Shown: positions 7,985 through 16,865 of the stretch, piece after piece
How positions within the stretch are numbered: the stretch's first letter is position 1
How the letters are laid out: each line of letters starts with the position of its first letter
Source: Bradyrhizobium sp. OK095
Lineage (GTDB): Bacteria; Pseudomonadota; Alphaproteobacteria; Rhizobiales; Xanthobacteraceae
Assembly: GCF_900109945.1 (NCBI RefSeq)
Contig: NZ_FOBX01000001.1
Span: forward strand, 434,001 to 498,000
Direction of reading: 5' to 3'
DNA length: 64,000 nt
Program-made: the position numbers and the translations under genes
The notes under the pieces: model-generated
Seen by the model: only the letters and a program-made list of their open reading frames with translations
Database searches by the model: none
What the model was told of the DNA's origin: nothing

Positions 7985-9295
7985 CTACGTCCCGTAGGTG
8001 GATCCCTTCGGCAGCGGGAACACCGGGTCTTGCGTCCGGATGTTGGTCGGCCACACCACAGAGATGTGCTCGCCAGCGTTCTGCATCACCACCGGTGTCG
8101 AGCGCTCGTTCTGGCCTGACATCGGCGTGCCCGGCGGGAAGAATTTGACGCCGTAGCCCTGGATGGTGCCGCCGGCGGGGATGTCGACGTCGAGCGCGGC
8201 CTTGCGAATGGCCTCGGGCTCGAAGCTGCCGTACTTCTCCTTGGCGACCGGCAGCACGTTGTTGAGCAGCACCCAGGTCTGGTTGAAACCCATCGAGCAG
8301 TGTGGAGGTACGTCGGTCGCGCCGGTCTTGGCCTTGTAGCGCGTGACCATGGCGTTGGTCAGATCGCCGACACCCGGTGCGAGCTTTGCCGGATCGAGCA
8401 ATTGCGCCGGCACCGGATCGATGTTGCAGAAATTGTCGATGTCGGGACCGAAAGTCGCGCGCAGCTTGTCGAGCTGGCTGTAGCCGGCGCCTGCCCCGAA
8501 CAGCATCTTGAAGCGCAATCCGCTCTCGCGCGCCTGGCGCAGGAACAGGGTGATGTCGGGGTTGTAGCCGGCATGCGAAATCACATCGACCTTGGCGCGC
8601 TTGAGCTTGGTCACGAGCACCGAAAGGTCGGGCGCGGAAGCCGAATAGCCCTCGCGCATCACCACCTGAATGCCGGCCTGCTTGGCATAGGCCTCGTCGG
8701 CCGCCGCAACGCCGACGCCATAGGGACCGTCCTCGTGGATCAGCGCGACCTTGACCTCGCCCGGCTCCATGCCGAGTTTTGTCTTTGCGTGCTCGGCGAT
8801 GAAGCCGGCGAAGGCCTGGCCGTATTGGTCGGAGTGGATCTGCGCGCGAAACACATATTGCAGGTTCTTGTCCTTGAACACGGCGGTCGAGACCGCGGTC
8901 GTGATCCAGAGGATCTTCTTCTGCTGCTCGACCTTCGCCGCCATCGGCACCGCGTGCGCGCTGGAATAGACGCCGTTGATGATGTCGATCTTTTCCTGGC
9001 TGATCAGCCGCTCGGCCTCGTTGATCGCGACGTCGGCCTTGCTCTGGGAGTCCGCCGCAACAGGCACGATCTTGGTCTTGCCGCCGATGCCGCCCTTCTC
9101 GTTGACGAGATCGATGGCGATCTGCGCGCCGACCGAGGAGGCGACCGAGCCGCCGGCAGCGAATGGTCCGGTGAGATCATAGATCAGGCCGATGCGCAAA
9201 TTCTCGGCTTGCGCCTGGGCGCGTGTCCAATCGAGGCTGAGTGCAGCGGCGGCAGCCGCCGAACTCTTCAGCAGCTGCCTGCGTGAAGTCGGCAT
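7985..9295 (-). CDS. ABC transporter substrate-binding protein, Liv type (Tat-exported)
   Basis: A 436-residue periplasmic binding protein of the branched-chain amino acid (type I fold, Peripla_BP_6) family. The ATG at 9295 is chosen because GGGAGGAT sits just upstream and a signal with SRRQLLKSS (twin-arginine) follows; the longer frame to 9433 is spurious. The mature protein begins NLRIGLIYDLTGPFAAGG, a typical ligand-pocket strand. It lies downstream of the Liv operon but after a clear terminator at 9433-9468, so it is likely expressed separately, and it has no permease of its own on that side. The ligand is unknown; members of this family bind amino acids, aromatic acids, urea or other small acids. 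Confidence 0.9.
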   Translation of the reverse strand: MPTSRRQLLKSSAAAAAALSLDWTRAQAQAENLRIGLIYDLTGPFAAGGSVASSVGAQIAIDLVNEKGGIGGKTKIVPVAADSQSKADVAINEAERLISQEKIDIINGVYSSAHAVPMAAKVEQQKKILWITTAVSTAVFKDKNLQYVFRAQIHSDQYGQAFAGFIAEHAKTKLGMEPGEVKVALIHEDGPYGVGVAAADEAYAKQAGIQVVMREGYSASAPDLSVLVTKLKRAKVDVISHAGYNPDITLFLRQARESGLRFKMLFGAGAGYSQLDKLRATFGPDIDNFCNIDPVPAQLLDPAKLAPGVGDLTNAMVTRYKAKTGATDVPPHCSMGFNQTWVLLNNVLPVAKEKYGSFEPEAIRKAALDVDIPAGGTIQGYGVKFFPPGTPMSGQNERSTPVVMQNAGEHISVVWPTNIRTQDPVFPLPKGSTYGT

Positions 9296-9432
9296 CCTAT
9301 CCTCCCTCAAAACCGTCTGGTGATTGTTCCGGTTATTTTTGCGCGAAGTATTGGGAGGGGAGTGCGGAAAGTCAACATCGCACAAGGTCGATACGAGGCC
9401 GGTGGCCGCACAGAACGCATCTGCGAGAGGCA

Positions 9433-9468
9433 AAGAAAAAGCCCACCGCCCGCAAGCGGACGATGGGC
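9433..9468 (-). terminator. Rho-independent terminator of the Liv operon
   Basis: Read on the minus strand, GCCCATCGTCCGC and GCGGGCGGTGGGC form a strong stem around a short TT loop, followed directly by TTTTTCTTT. It lies about 20 bp after the stop of the binding-protein gene 9489-10727 and before the next minus-strand gene, so it ends the Liv operon and separates the Tat-type binding protein from it. Confidence 0.85.
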
Positions 9469-9488
9469 CTTGCTCCGGTGCGAACCGG

Positions 9489-10727
9489 TTACTGCGACAG
9501 CTTCACGAAGCTCGGAAACTTCAGCTTGCCTTCGGCGATCTTCTCGGGCCAGACCACGACCTGCTTGGAGTCCTGCCACTGGAAGACGAGGCCGGACACC
9601 GCGCCGGGGCCGGACTTGATGCCGTGGGTGAACTCGTCGTCCTTGCCGTAGAACTGGATTTTGCCGATCGTGCCCTCGTAGTCGGTCTTCTCGAGTTCAG
9701 CGACCATCTTGTCGGGATCGGTTGAGCCGGCGCGCTTGATGGCGTCGGTGATGAAGTAAACCTCGTCATAGGCGGTGTAGCCGGTGTAGGCCGGCGGCAT
9801 GCCGAACTTGGCCTTGAAGGCGGCCGCGAACGGTTTTGTCTTCGAGGTCACGGCGACGTCGGGTGTCGCCACGGCCAGCGACGGCACGCCGTCGGCGGCG
9901 CCATTGGTGTCTTTCCAGAAGGTCGGGCTCAGCGCCTGCGCGCTGATGCCGAACATCGGGATCGGCACCTGCTGGTTCTTCCACTGCACCGTCGGCTGCA
10001 CGCCGACATGCGAGATGCCTGTCACGATCACATCCGGCTTCTTGCCCTCGATGTTGTTGAAGATCGGGGTGAAGTCGGTGGTGTCAGGCGAGAAACGGAC
10101 ATGCTCGACGACCTTCAGGCCGGCCTTGGGCAGGCAGGCCTCGTAGCCGATATCGAGCGGCTTGGTCCAGGCTGCGTCCTCGCTCATGATCGCGACGGTC
10201 TTGAACTTGAGCTTGTCGACGAGGAGATCCTTGGCCGCGTCGCAGACGAGCTGCGCTTGCGCTGCCGAGGTCAGATAGCCGTGGAAGGTATACTTGTTCT
10301 TCTCATAGTCGTTGTGGATCGCCTTGGTGATCTCGTTCGAGGCCGCACCAGGCGTAATCAGCGGCATTTTCAGCCGCGCCGCCCACGGCTCCAGCGCCAG
10401 CACGACCTCGGAGATGTAGCTTGCGATCACGGCGGAGACCTTGTCCTCGCTCACCGCGCGCTGGAAGGCTCGCACCGAATCGGCCGAGGAGCTCTTGTTG
10501 TCATAGGTGACGATCTCGACCTTGCGGCCGAGGATGCCGCCCTTGGCGTTGATCTCGTCGGCGGCGATCTGCGCGCCGCCCGGCGTCGCGGCTCCTGCGA
10601 TCGACTGCACCTCGGCGATGATTCCGATCTTGATCGGATCGCCCGACTGCGCGTAGGCCGGCGCGGCAAGGCACAGTGCCATCGCGGAGGTGAGGAGGCT
10701 GCTGCTGAGAAGCGTCGATCGTATCAT
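9489..10727 (-). CDS. ABC transporter substrate-binding protein, Liv type (paralog A)
   Basis: A 412-residue type I periplasmic binding protein with a Sec signal ending AAPAYAQ. The mature part starts DPIKIGIIAEVQSIAGAATP and carries the family landmarks SSADSVRAFQRAV, SYISEVVLALEPW and TGISHVGVQPTVQWKN. It is clearly a paralog of the protein encoded at 14143-15387: long stretches such as MSEDAAWTKPLDIGYE are the same in both. It is the last gene of the Liv operon, 39 bp after the ATPase, and is followed by a terminator. Two receptors for one permease would broaden substrate range or affinity. The ligand is unknown. Confidence 0.92.
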   Translation of the reverse strand: MIRSTLLSSSLLTSAMALCLAAPAYAQSGDPIKIGIIAEVQSIAGAATPGGAQIAADEINAKGGILGRKVEIVTYDNKSSSADSVRAFQRAVSEDKVSAVIASYISEVVLALEPWAARLKMPLITPGAASNEITKAIHNDYEKNKYTFHGYLTSAAQAQLVCDAAKDLLVDKLKFKTVAIMSEDAAWTKPLDIGYEACLPKAGLKVVEHVRFSPDTTDFTPIFNNIEGKKPDVIVTGISHVGVQPTVQWKNQQVPIPMFGISAQALSPTFWKDTNGAADGVPSLAVATPDVAVTSKTKPFAAAFKAKFGMPPAYTGYTAYDEVYFITDAIKRAGSTDPDKMVAELEKTDYEGTIGKIQFYGKDDEFTHGIKSGPGAVSGLVFQWQDSKQVVVWPEKIAEGKLKFPSFVKLSQ

Positions 10728-10766
10728 GGTCGTTTCCCTTTGCTTGTTTTGTTGTTGGTACGCGAA

Positions 10767-12248
10767 CTAGAGAAAATCGGCGCCGGCCTCGCTCGCGAAG
10801 CGGCCGGGATCGCCTTCCCAGACGATCCTTGCGTGCTCCAGCACATAGACGCGGTCGGCATGCGGCAGCGCGAAGGTGACGTTCTGCTCGCCGAGCAGTA
10901 CCGTGATAGACGTCGTCTGCCGCAGCTTCGTCAGCGCCTTGGACAATTGCTCGAGGATGACGGGGGCGAGGCCGAGCGTCGGCTCGTCCAGGATCAGGAT
11001 CTGCGGCTGCATCATCAGCGCCCGTCCGATCGCGAGCATCTGCTGTTCGCCGCCAGACAATGTCTGCGCCATCTGGCCCTGGCGCTCCCTAAGGATCGGA
11101 AACAGCTCGAACAGCCAGGCGAGCTGCGCGGCGCGCTTGTCGTCGGCCAAATGTTGCCCGCCGAGATCGAGGTTTTCCCGCACGCTCATCTCGCCGAACA
11201 GCTCGCGCGATTCCGGGCATTGCACGAGACCGCTGCTGGCGATCTTTGCCGGGCTGGTGCCGCGCAGCCTGTCGCCGCCGCGCACGATCTCGCCGCTATA
11301 GGGCAGGAAGCCGGAGATGGTGTTGAACAGCGTGGTCTTGCCGGCGCCGTTGAGGCCGACGATCGAGACGAACTCGCCCTCGTGGACGTGGATCGAGACG
11401 TTCTCCAGCGCCTGCGCCTTGCCGTAGAACACGCTGACATTCTCGACCTGGAGCAGCGGCACCTTGTCCTTGAAGCTGGTCTCGGGCCGCGCATGGGTTT
11501 CGATGGCGCCGCCGAGATAGACCCGGCGCACGGTCTCGTTCTTCATGACGTCCTCGGCGTTGCCGGTGACGATCTCCTCGCCGAGATACATCGCGAGCAC
11601 GCGGTCGACCAGCGCGGCGACGCTCTTGACGTTGTGGTCAACCAGCATCACCGCGCGGCCGTCGTCGCGAAAGCTCCGGATCAGGTCGGAGAAGACGTCG
11701 ACCTCGGCGCGCGTCAGTCCGGCGAAGGGCTCGTCCACCAGCACGACTTTTGGATCGCGCGCGATCGCTTTCGCAAGCTCCAGCCTTCGCAGATCGGCGA
11801 ACGGCAGCGTCGGCGGCCGGCGGTTCATGACATTGCCGAGGCCGACGCGGTCGGCGATCCATTTGGCGCGCTCAACCAGCGCCTTGTCGGGGAACAGCAT
11901 GAACAGACTGTCCGGCAGCAGCGCGACCAGGATGTTCTCCAGCACGGTCTGCCGGTTCAGCGGCCGCGAGTGTTGGAACACCATGCCAAAGCCTTTTCGC
12001 GCGATCTTGTGCGCGGGCAGACCTGCAACGTTCTCGCCCTCGAAGATCACCTCGCCTGATGTCGGGCGCTCGATGCCCATCACGCTCTTCATCGCGGTCG
12101 ACTTGCCCGAGCCGTTCGGCCCGATCAGCCCGAAGATCTCGCCACCATTGACCTCGAAGCCGAGGTTCTTCACCGCCGTCAATCCGCCGAAGCGTTTGGT
12201 CAGGCCGCGGACTTCGAGCACCGCTCTGTTTGACGTTCTCATATCCAT
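10767..12248 (-). CDS. Fused LivG-LivF ABC ATPase (two nucleotide-binding domains in one chain)
   Basis: A 493-residue protein with two complete ABC domains, about twice the length of LivG or LivF. Domain 1 (LivG-like, residues 10-250) has Walker A GPNGSGKST and Walker B VVLVDEP, but its signature reads LPFADLRRLEL rather than LSxGxQ. Domain 2 (LivF-like, 265-490) has Walker A GLNGAGKTT, signature LSGGEQQM and Walker B ILILDEP. A linker around KDKVPLLQVENV joins them. It should energise the LivH/LivM pair as one polypeptide. The ATG at 12248 overlaps the livM stop (TGATG); a GTG one codon upstream is possible. The fusion is unusual, since LivG and LivF are normally separate, as they are in the two other Liv systems of this window. 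Confidence 0.93.
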   Translation of the reverse strand: MDMRTSNRAVLEVRGLTKRFGGLTAVKNLGFEVNGGEIFGLIGPNGSGKSTAMKSVMGIERPTSGEVIFEGENVAGLPAHKIARKGFGMVFQHSRPLNRQTVLENILVALLPDSLFMLFPDKALVERAKWIADRVGLGNVMNRRPPTLPFADLRRLELAKAIARDPKVVLVDEPFAGLTRAEVDVFSDLIRSFRDDGRAVMLVDHNVKSVAALVDRVLAMYLGEEIVTGNAEDVMKNETVRRVYLGGAIETHARPETSFKDKVPLLQVENVSVFYGKAQALENVSIHVHEGEFVSIVGLNGAGKTTLFNTISGFLPYSGEIVRGGDRLRGTSPAKIASSGLVQCPESRELFGEMSVRENLDLGGQHLADDKRAAQLAWLFELFPILRERQGQMAQTLSGGEQQMLAIGRALMMQPQILILDEPTLGLAPVILEQLSKALTKLRQTTSITVLLGEQNVTFALPHADRVYVLEHARIVWEGDPGRFASEAGADFL

Positions 12249-13174
12249 CACGAGCGTGCCTCACGCGAGAGGGCTGCCCCGAGGAAGCCGCCGGGGAAGA
12301 ACAGCACGACGAGGAGGGCGACGGCCGAGACGATGAAGGTCGCGAGCTCGCCGGTCGGCCGCAAAAATTCGCCGGCGACGATCAGGAAGATCGCGCCCAG
12401 CGCCGCGCCAAGCACCGTGCGCCGGCCGCCGAGCACGGCCGAGACGATGACGTTGACGCCGACCGCGACGTCGACGACGGTGCCGACCGAGGCGGTGCCG
12501 AAGTAGAACACCAGCAGCGCCCCTGACAGCCCAGAGAAGAACGCGCTGACGATGAAGGCGGCGAGCTTGTGCTTGACGATGTTGAAGCCGAGCGCGCCGG
12601 CCTGCACCGGATCCTGGCCGCTGGCTTGCAGCACAAGGCCAATCGGCGATTGCGACAGGCCGTAGAGGATCGCCGCCGAGATCGTCATGAAGCCGAGCGC
12701 GATCCAGTAATTGGCGCCGGCATTGATGGTGATGACATCAGGGATGGTCAGGCCGATCTCGCCGCCGGTAAGATCGGCGAACACGACGATGAAGTTCTGC
12801 AGCATCAAGACCGCGACCAGCGTGGTCAGGCCGAAATAGGGGCCGCGGACCCGTAGCGCCGGCAGCGCCAGCACGAGGCCGGCGATGACGGAGGCGAGCG
12901 CGCCCAGCACGATGCAAGGATAAACCGACCAGCCAAATTGCGCGTTGAGGATGCCGGCGGTGTAGGCACCGACGCCGATCAGGAAGGTCGGCCCAAAGTT
13001 CACTTCCCCCGCGAATCCGAACAGCAAGTCCCAAGACATCGCGAACACACCGAAATAGAAGGCGACGGTGAGCAGGCCCAGCACATAGCCGGAGACATAG
13101 AGCGGCAATGTCGCCGCGATCACGACGAGCGCGAGCGAGATGAAGAACAGGCGCGAGGTGAAAAAGCTGGACAT
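12248..13174 (-). CDS. Liv-type ABC transporter permease, LivM family
   Basis: A 308-residue inner-membrane permease with about eight to ten hydrophobic segments, including YFGVFAMSWDLLFGFAGEVNFG, the conserved LivM stretch in which the substrate path begins. It pairs with the LivH protein encoded one base upstream to form the channel. The ATG at 13174 comes one base after the livH stop (TGAGATG), and its own stop overlaps the ATPase start, showing tight translational coupling. Length and topology are typical. The substrate class cannot be told from the permease. Confidence 0.92.
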   Translation of the reverse strand: MSSFFTSRLFFISLALVVIAATLPLYVSGYVLGLLTVAFYFGVFAMSWDLLFGFAGEVNFGPTFLIGVGAYTAGILNAQFGWSVYPCIVLGALASVIAGLVLALPALRVRGPYFGLTTLVAVLMLQNFIVVFADLTGGEIGLTIPDVITINAGANYWIALGFMTISAAILYGLSQSPIGLVLQASGQDPVQAGALGFNIVKHKLAAFIVSAFFSGLSGALLVFYFGTASVGTVVDVAVGVNVIVSAVLGGRRTVLGAALGAIFLIVAGEFLRPTGELATFIVSAVALLVVLFFPGGFLGAALSREARS

Positions 13175-13175
13175 C

Positions 13176-14051
13176 TCAGCGCCTCCCCAGAAGGCCCTGG
13201 GGCCGGATGTACATCACGAACACGAGCAGCAGCAGCGCCGGAATGGTGCGGTAGGCCGGCGAAACAAGATAGGCCGTCAGTGTTTCGAGATAGCCGACCA
13301 CGAAGGCCGCGATCAGCGAGCCTGAGACGCTGCCGAGCCCGCCGAGCACGACGATCGAGAACGCGCTCGCGGTCAGTGGTCCGACGCTGTAGGAACTGAC
13401 GCCCAGAAACATCCCGAGCAGCACGCCGGCAATGCCGGCGAGGATGCCGTAGATCGCCCACACCACGACGTAGATGTTGGTGAGCTCGAGCCCGAGCAGG
13501 GTGACGCCGCGCGGGTTCATCGAGGCCGCCAGCACGGCCTTGCCGGTGCGGGTGCGGTTCACCAGCAACCACAGCAGCGCGATGACGAGGCAGCACACGA
13601 TCGCGGTGAAGATCTCGTTCTTCGGTGTGCGGACGCCGAGGATCTCGACCACGCCCTCGACGATCGGCAGCACCGTCTTGGCGTTGTTGGTGAAGAAATA
13701 CGCGATCACTTCCTGGATCATGATGCCCCACAAGAGCGTGCCGGTGAGGACGAAGATTTCCTTTTCCTCATTCGGGATGCGCCGGGAGTCCTGAATGGGC
13801 TTCACCACCGCGAAATAGGTGGCAAACGCCGCGACCAGAGCGACCGCGACTCCGATCAGCGCGCCGGCATAGGTACCGACGTTGAAGATGCTGGCGGCGG
13901 CCCAGGCCGCCACTGCTGCCGCCACCATGATGGCACCGTGGGAGAGGTTGAGCACGCCGGAGACGCCGAAGATCAGGGTGAAGCCGGTGGCACCGAGAGC
14001 GTAGAGAGCGCTGATGGCAAAGCCATCGATCAGAATCTGGAAAGCTCGCAT
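13176..14051 (-). CDS. Liv-type ABC transporter permease, LivH family
   Basis: A 291-residue membrane protein beginning MRAFQILIDGFAISALYALG, followed by GATGFTLIFGVSGVLNLSHG, the hallmark of LivH. The C terminus ends MYIRPQGLLGRR, also diagnostic. The start at 14051 is used because the frame upstream to 14195 encodes only a serine/arginine-rich stretch inside the hairpin and the preceding gene. It forms the heterodimeric channel with LivM. A 10-bp-arm hairpin at 14110-14134 separates it from the highly translated binding protein upstream, probably lowering its expression relative to that protein. Confidence 0.92.
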   Translation of the reverse strand: MRAFQILIDGFAISALYALGATGFTLIFGVSGVLNLSHGAIMVAAAVAAWAAASIFNVGTYAGALIGVAVALVAAFATYFAVVKPIQDSRRIPNEEKEIFVLTGTLLWGIMIQEVIAYFFTNNAKTVLPIVEGVVEILGVRTPKNEIFTAIVCCLVIALLWLLVNRTRTGKAVLAASMNPRGVTLLGLELTNIYVVVWAIYGILAGIAGVLLGMFLGVSSYSVGPLTASAFSIVVLGGLGSVSGSLIAAFVVGYLETLTAYLVSPAYRTIPALLLLVFVMYIRPQGLLGRR

Positions 14052-14109
14052 TGATGATTGGCCAGACAATCTTGCTGGAGGAACGTATTGCGGGGCGCCG
14101 CATGCGGAA

Positions 14110-14134
14110 GCTCCCGGGAGGCGGTCCCGGGAGC
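14110..14134 (-). other. Intercistronic hairpin between binding protein and livH
   Basis: Perfect 10-bp arms GCTCCCGGGA and TCCCGGGAGC around a 5-base loop, 8 bp after the stop of the upstream binding-protein gene and about 60 bp before the livH start. No T-run follows on the minus strand, so it is better explained as an mRNA-stabilising or partially terminating element that raises the binding-protein level over the permease, as known for malE-malF and similar operons. Confidence 0.6.
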
Positions 14135-14142
14135 ATGTCCTG

Positions 14143-15387
14143 CTAGTTGCTGAGCTTGATGAAGCTCGGGAACTTGATGTCGACCTTGGCGACATCCTTG
14201 GGCCAGACCGCGCTCTGCTTGCCGTCCTGCCATTGCAGCATCAGCCCGGTGATCAGGCCCTTGCCGTATTTGATCGAGTGGGTGAACGGATCGTCCTTGC
14301 CGTAGAACTGGACACGGCCGATCGTGCCTTCCCAGTCAGTCGCCTCCAGCGCAGTGACCAGCTTGTCGGCGTCGGTCGAGCCCGCGCGCTTCACCGCATC
14401 GGCAATGTAATAGACCTCGTCATAGGCGGTGTAGCCGGCATAGGACGGATAATTGCCGAACTTCTTCTTGAAGTTTTCCGCGAACGGCACCGATTTCGGC
14501 GTCACCGCGACGCCGGGGCCGGAGACGCCCTGATAGAGCACGCCTTCGGCGGCCTGGTTGGTGTCCTTGCCGAAGGTCTCGTTGGTCGCCTGCGAGGAGA
14601 TGCCGAACATCGGGATCGGCACCTGCTGGTTCTTCCACTGCACCGTCGGCTGCACGCCGACATGGGAGATGCCGGTGATGATCACGTCGGGTTTTGCGCC
14701 CTCGATCTTGTTGAAGATCGGTGTGAAGTCGGTGGTATCGGGCGAGAAGCGGATATGATCGAGCACCTTCAGCCCGATCCTGGACAGGCATTCCTCGTAG
14801 CCGATATCGAGCGGCTTGGTCCAGGCGGCGTCCTCGCTCATGATGACCGCGGTCTTCATGTGCAGCTTGTCGACCAGCAAATCCTTGGCGCCGTCGCAGA
14901 CCGAGAGCGCGAGCGCCGCCGAGGTCAGATAGCCGTGGAAGGTGTATTTGTTCTTCTCGTAATCGGAATGGACGCTCTTGCTGATCTCGTTGGAGGCAGC
15001 ACCAGGCGTGACGAACGGCGTTTTCAGCCGCGAGGCCCAGGGCTCCAGCGCCAGCACCACTTCGCTGATATAGCTGGCGATGACCACGTTGACCTTGTCC
15101 TCGTTGACCGCGCGCTGGAATGCACGCACTGAATCCGCCGAGGAGGAGTGATTATCGTAGCCGATGATCTCGATCTTGCGGCCGTCGACGCCGCCATTGG
15201 CGTTGATCTCGTCGGCAGCAAGTTGCGCCGCCTGTGGAATCGAGGCGCCGGCAATCGCCTGCGCTTCCGCGATTACGCCGATCCTGATGGGATCAGCCGC
15301 AAGTGCCGCGCTTGAGGCTGCCATCACCGCGCCCGCCGCGGCTGCAGCAAACGCCATTCGCAATGCAACAGAGGGTGCATTATTCAT
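14143..15387 (-). CDS. ABC transporter substrate-binding protein, Liv type (paralog B, first gene of operon)
   Basis: A 414-residue periplasmic binding protein. The ATG at 15387 has AAGGGAGAG upstream and begins a Sec signal peptide ending SSAALAA; the frame extending to 15435 is rejected. The mature sequence DPIRIGVIAEAQAIAGASIP and the later TGISHVGVQPTVQWKNQQ closely parallel the protein at 9489-10727, so the operon begins and ends with related receptors. Differences cluster in the second lobe, which may shift ligand preference. It opens the minus-strand operon binding protein - livH - livM - livGF fusion - binding protein. The ligand is not identifiable. Confidence 0.92.
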   Translation of the reverse strand: MNNAPSVALRMAFAAAAAGAVMAASSAALAADPIRIGVIAEAQAIAGASIPQAAQLAADEINANGGVDGRKIEIIGYDNHSSSADSVRAFQRAVNEDKVNVVIASYISEVVLALEPWASRLKTPFVTPGAASNEISKSVHSDYEKNKYTFHGYLTSAALALSVCDGAKDLLVDKLHMKTAVIMSEDAAWTKPLDIGYEECLSRIGLKVLDHIRFSPDTTDFTPIFNKIEGAKPDVIITGISHVGVQPTVQWKNQQVPIPMFGISSQATNETFGKDTNQAAEGVLYQGVSGPGVAVTPKSVPFAENFKKKFGNYPSYAGYTAYDEVYYIADAVKRAGSTDADKLVTALEATDWEGTIGRVQFYGKDDPFTHSIKYGKGLITGLMLQWQDGKQSAVWPKDVAKVDIKFPSFIKLSN

Positions 15388-15623
15388 GTTGTTCTCTCCC
15401 TTCGAACAGGCCTCTTGTGAGCCATTATGTCGCAACTATAACGGCGAGGGCTCTCCCGGCAAGTGAAACCGCGTTCAGGATTGTGAGAGACGAACTAAAG
15501 TCTAGCGCTGCGCAAATTGCGGGCAGACAAGCTGTTGCGCTCGTTTCAGCGCGCAGGCATGCAGATTTTGGCGATGGGCATGCGCGTGCGTTGAGGGCGC
15601 ACACCGAGCAGCCGCGAGACCGC

Positions 15624-16739
15624 CTAGCTCGTGTAACCCCGTTCCAGGGATTGCCGTTGCCGGTACCGGTCCAGCGCCTGATCGACCAGGCGCGTCAGCA
15701 GTTCTGCGTAGGGCACGCCCGAGGCTTCCATCATCTTCGGATACATGCTGATCGAGGTGAAGCCGGGCAGGGTGTTGATCTCGTTGAAGCAGAATTTTCC
15801 GGTTTGGCGGTCGAGGAAAAAGTCGACGCGCGCGAAGCCGCTGCATTCGAGCGCCGCGAACACCTGCGTCGCCAGCGACCGCACGCGCTCCATCTGTGGC
15901 GCGTCGAGCCTGGCCGGCAGGTCGACCCGGGCGCCGTCGGGATCGAGATATTTTGCTTCGTAGGAATAGAACTCGTGTTGGGCGTTGGGGTTCAGCTCGC
16001 TGGCGACGCTCGCGAACAGCGTCTCGCCCTCGAGCACCGCGACCTCGATTTCGCGCGCGTCGATGCCCTGTTCGACCAGCACCTTGACGTCATAGCGAAA
16101 CGCATCGTCGAGCGCAGCTCCAAGCGCATCCCAATTCTTCACCTTGTGGATGCCGACGCTGGAGCCCATGTTGCACGGCTTGACGAACACCGGCAGGCTC
16201 AGGCCCTCGACCGCCTTCGCAAGCGATGCGGACCGGTCCTGCACGAAGGCCTTGCGATTGAGCACGCGATAGGGCGCGATCGGAATGCCGGCGAATTCAG
16301 CGAGCCGCTTGGCGACATCCTTGTCCATGCTGACGGCGGAGGCGAGAACGCCTGAGCCGACATAGGCGACATCAGCCAGCTCCAGCAGGCCCTGCACGGC
16401 GCCGTCCTCGCAAAGGGGGCCGTGCATGACCGGAAAGACGACGTCGATCTCGATCGGGGCTCCCGGCGTGATCGGCATGAGAGCGCCGCGCCCGTCAGGT
16501 CCTCTGGCGAGCCGCATCTCCGGCGCATCGGGCAGGATCGGCAAGGATGCCGCGTTCGCCTGATCGAGCGTGTGAAGATCGTTCCATTGCCACCGGCCCT
16601 CCTTGTCGATCGAGACCGGGATCACTTCGAAGCGGGTGCGGTCGAGGTGATGGAGCACGGAGGCCGCCGATTTCAGCGAGACCTCATGCTCACCGGACCT
16701 GCCACCATAGAGAACAACGACGCGAATTTTGTCTGCCAT
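15624..16739 (-). CDS. ddl: D-alanine--D-alanine ligase
   Basis: A 371-residue ATP-grasp ligase joining two D-alanines for peptidoglycan precursors in the cytoplasm. Visible motifs: VLYGGRSGEHEVSLKSAASV at the N terminus, VFPVMHGPLCEDGAVQGLLE, VKPCNMGSSVGIHKV for the ATP-grasp loop, and FFLDRQTGKFCFNEINTLPG for metal and D-Ala binding, all expected of DdlA/DdlB. The length matches the longer DdlA type. It stands outside any mur/fts cluster, so a second ddl may exist in the division cluster elsewhere. Its own promoter should lie in 16740-16810, downstream of the neighbouring terminator. Confidence 0.95.
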   Translation of the reverse strand: MADKIRVVVLYGGRSGEHEVSLKSAASVLHHLDRTRFEVIPVSIDKEGRWQWNDLHTLDQANAASLPILPDAPEMRLARGPDGRGALMPITPGAPIEIDVVFPVMHGPLCEDGAVQGLLELADVAYVGSGVLASAVSMDKDVAKRLAEFAGIPIAPYRVLNRKAFVQDRSASLAKAVEGLSLPVFVKPCNMGSSVGIHKVKNWDALGAALDDAFRYDVKVLVEQGIDAREIEVAVLEGETLFASVASELNPNAQHEFYSYEAKYLDPDGARVDLPARLDAPQMERVRSLATQVFAALECSGFARVDFFLDRQTGKFCFNEINTLPGFTSISMYPKMMEASGVPYAELLTRLVDQALDRYRQRQSLERGYTS

Positions 16740-16812
16740 GGTTCAAATTATCACGCGCTTTGTGCGGAAGTCACCTCTGTTGCTCCGGCATCGACAAGGC
16801 GGCCAATACAAA

Positions 16813-16841
16813 ACGGCGCCGGCGAGGCACGCCGGCGCCGT
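16813..16841 (-). terminator. Terminator hairpin after the SMP-30 gene
   Basis: Perfect 12-bp arms ACGGCGCCGGCG and CGCCGGCGCCGT around AGGCA, followed on the minus strand by TTTTGT. It lies 24 bp after the stop of the minus-strand SMP-30 gene and before ddl, so it insulates ddl from that transcript. Confidence 0.75.
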
Positions 16842-16865
16842 GTTGCAATTAAGAGCTCGTGCCGC

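Noticed and set aside
10008..12059. A 683-codon open frame on the plus strand opposite the Liv genes
   Set aside because: It is opposite the receptor and fused ATPase, rich in Arg, His and Asp, and shows no domain; it is a GC-driven shadow.
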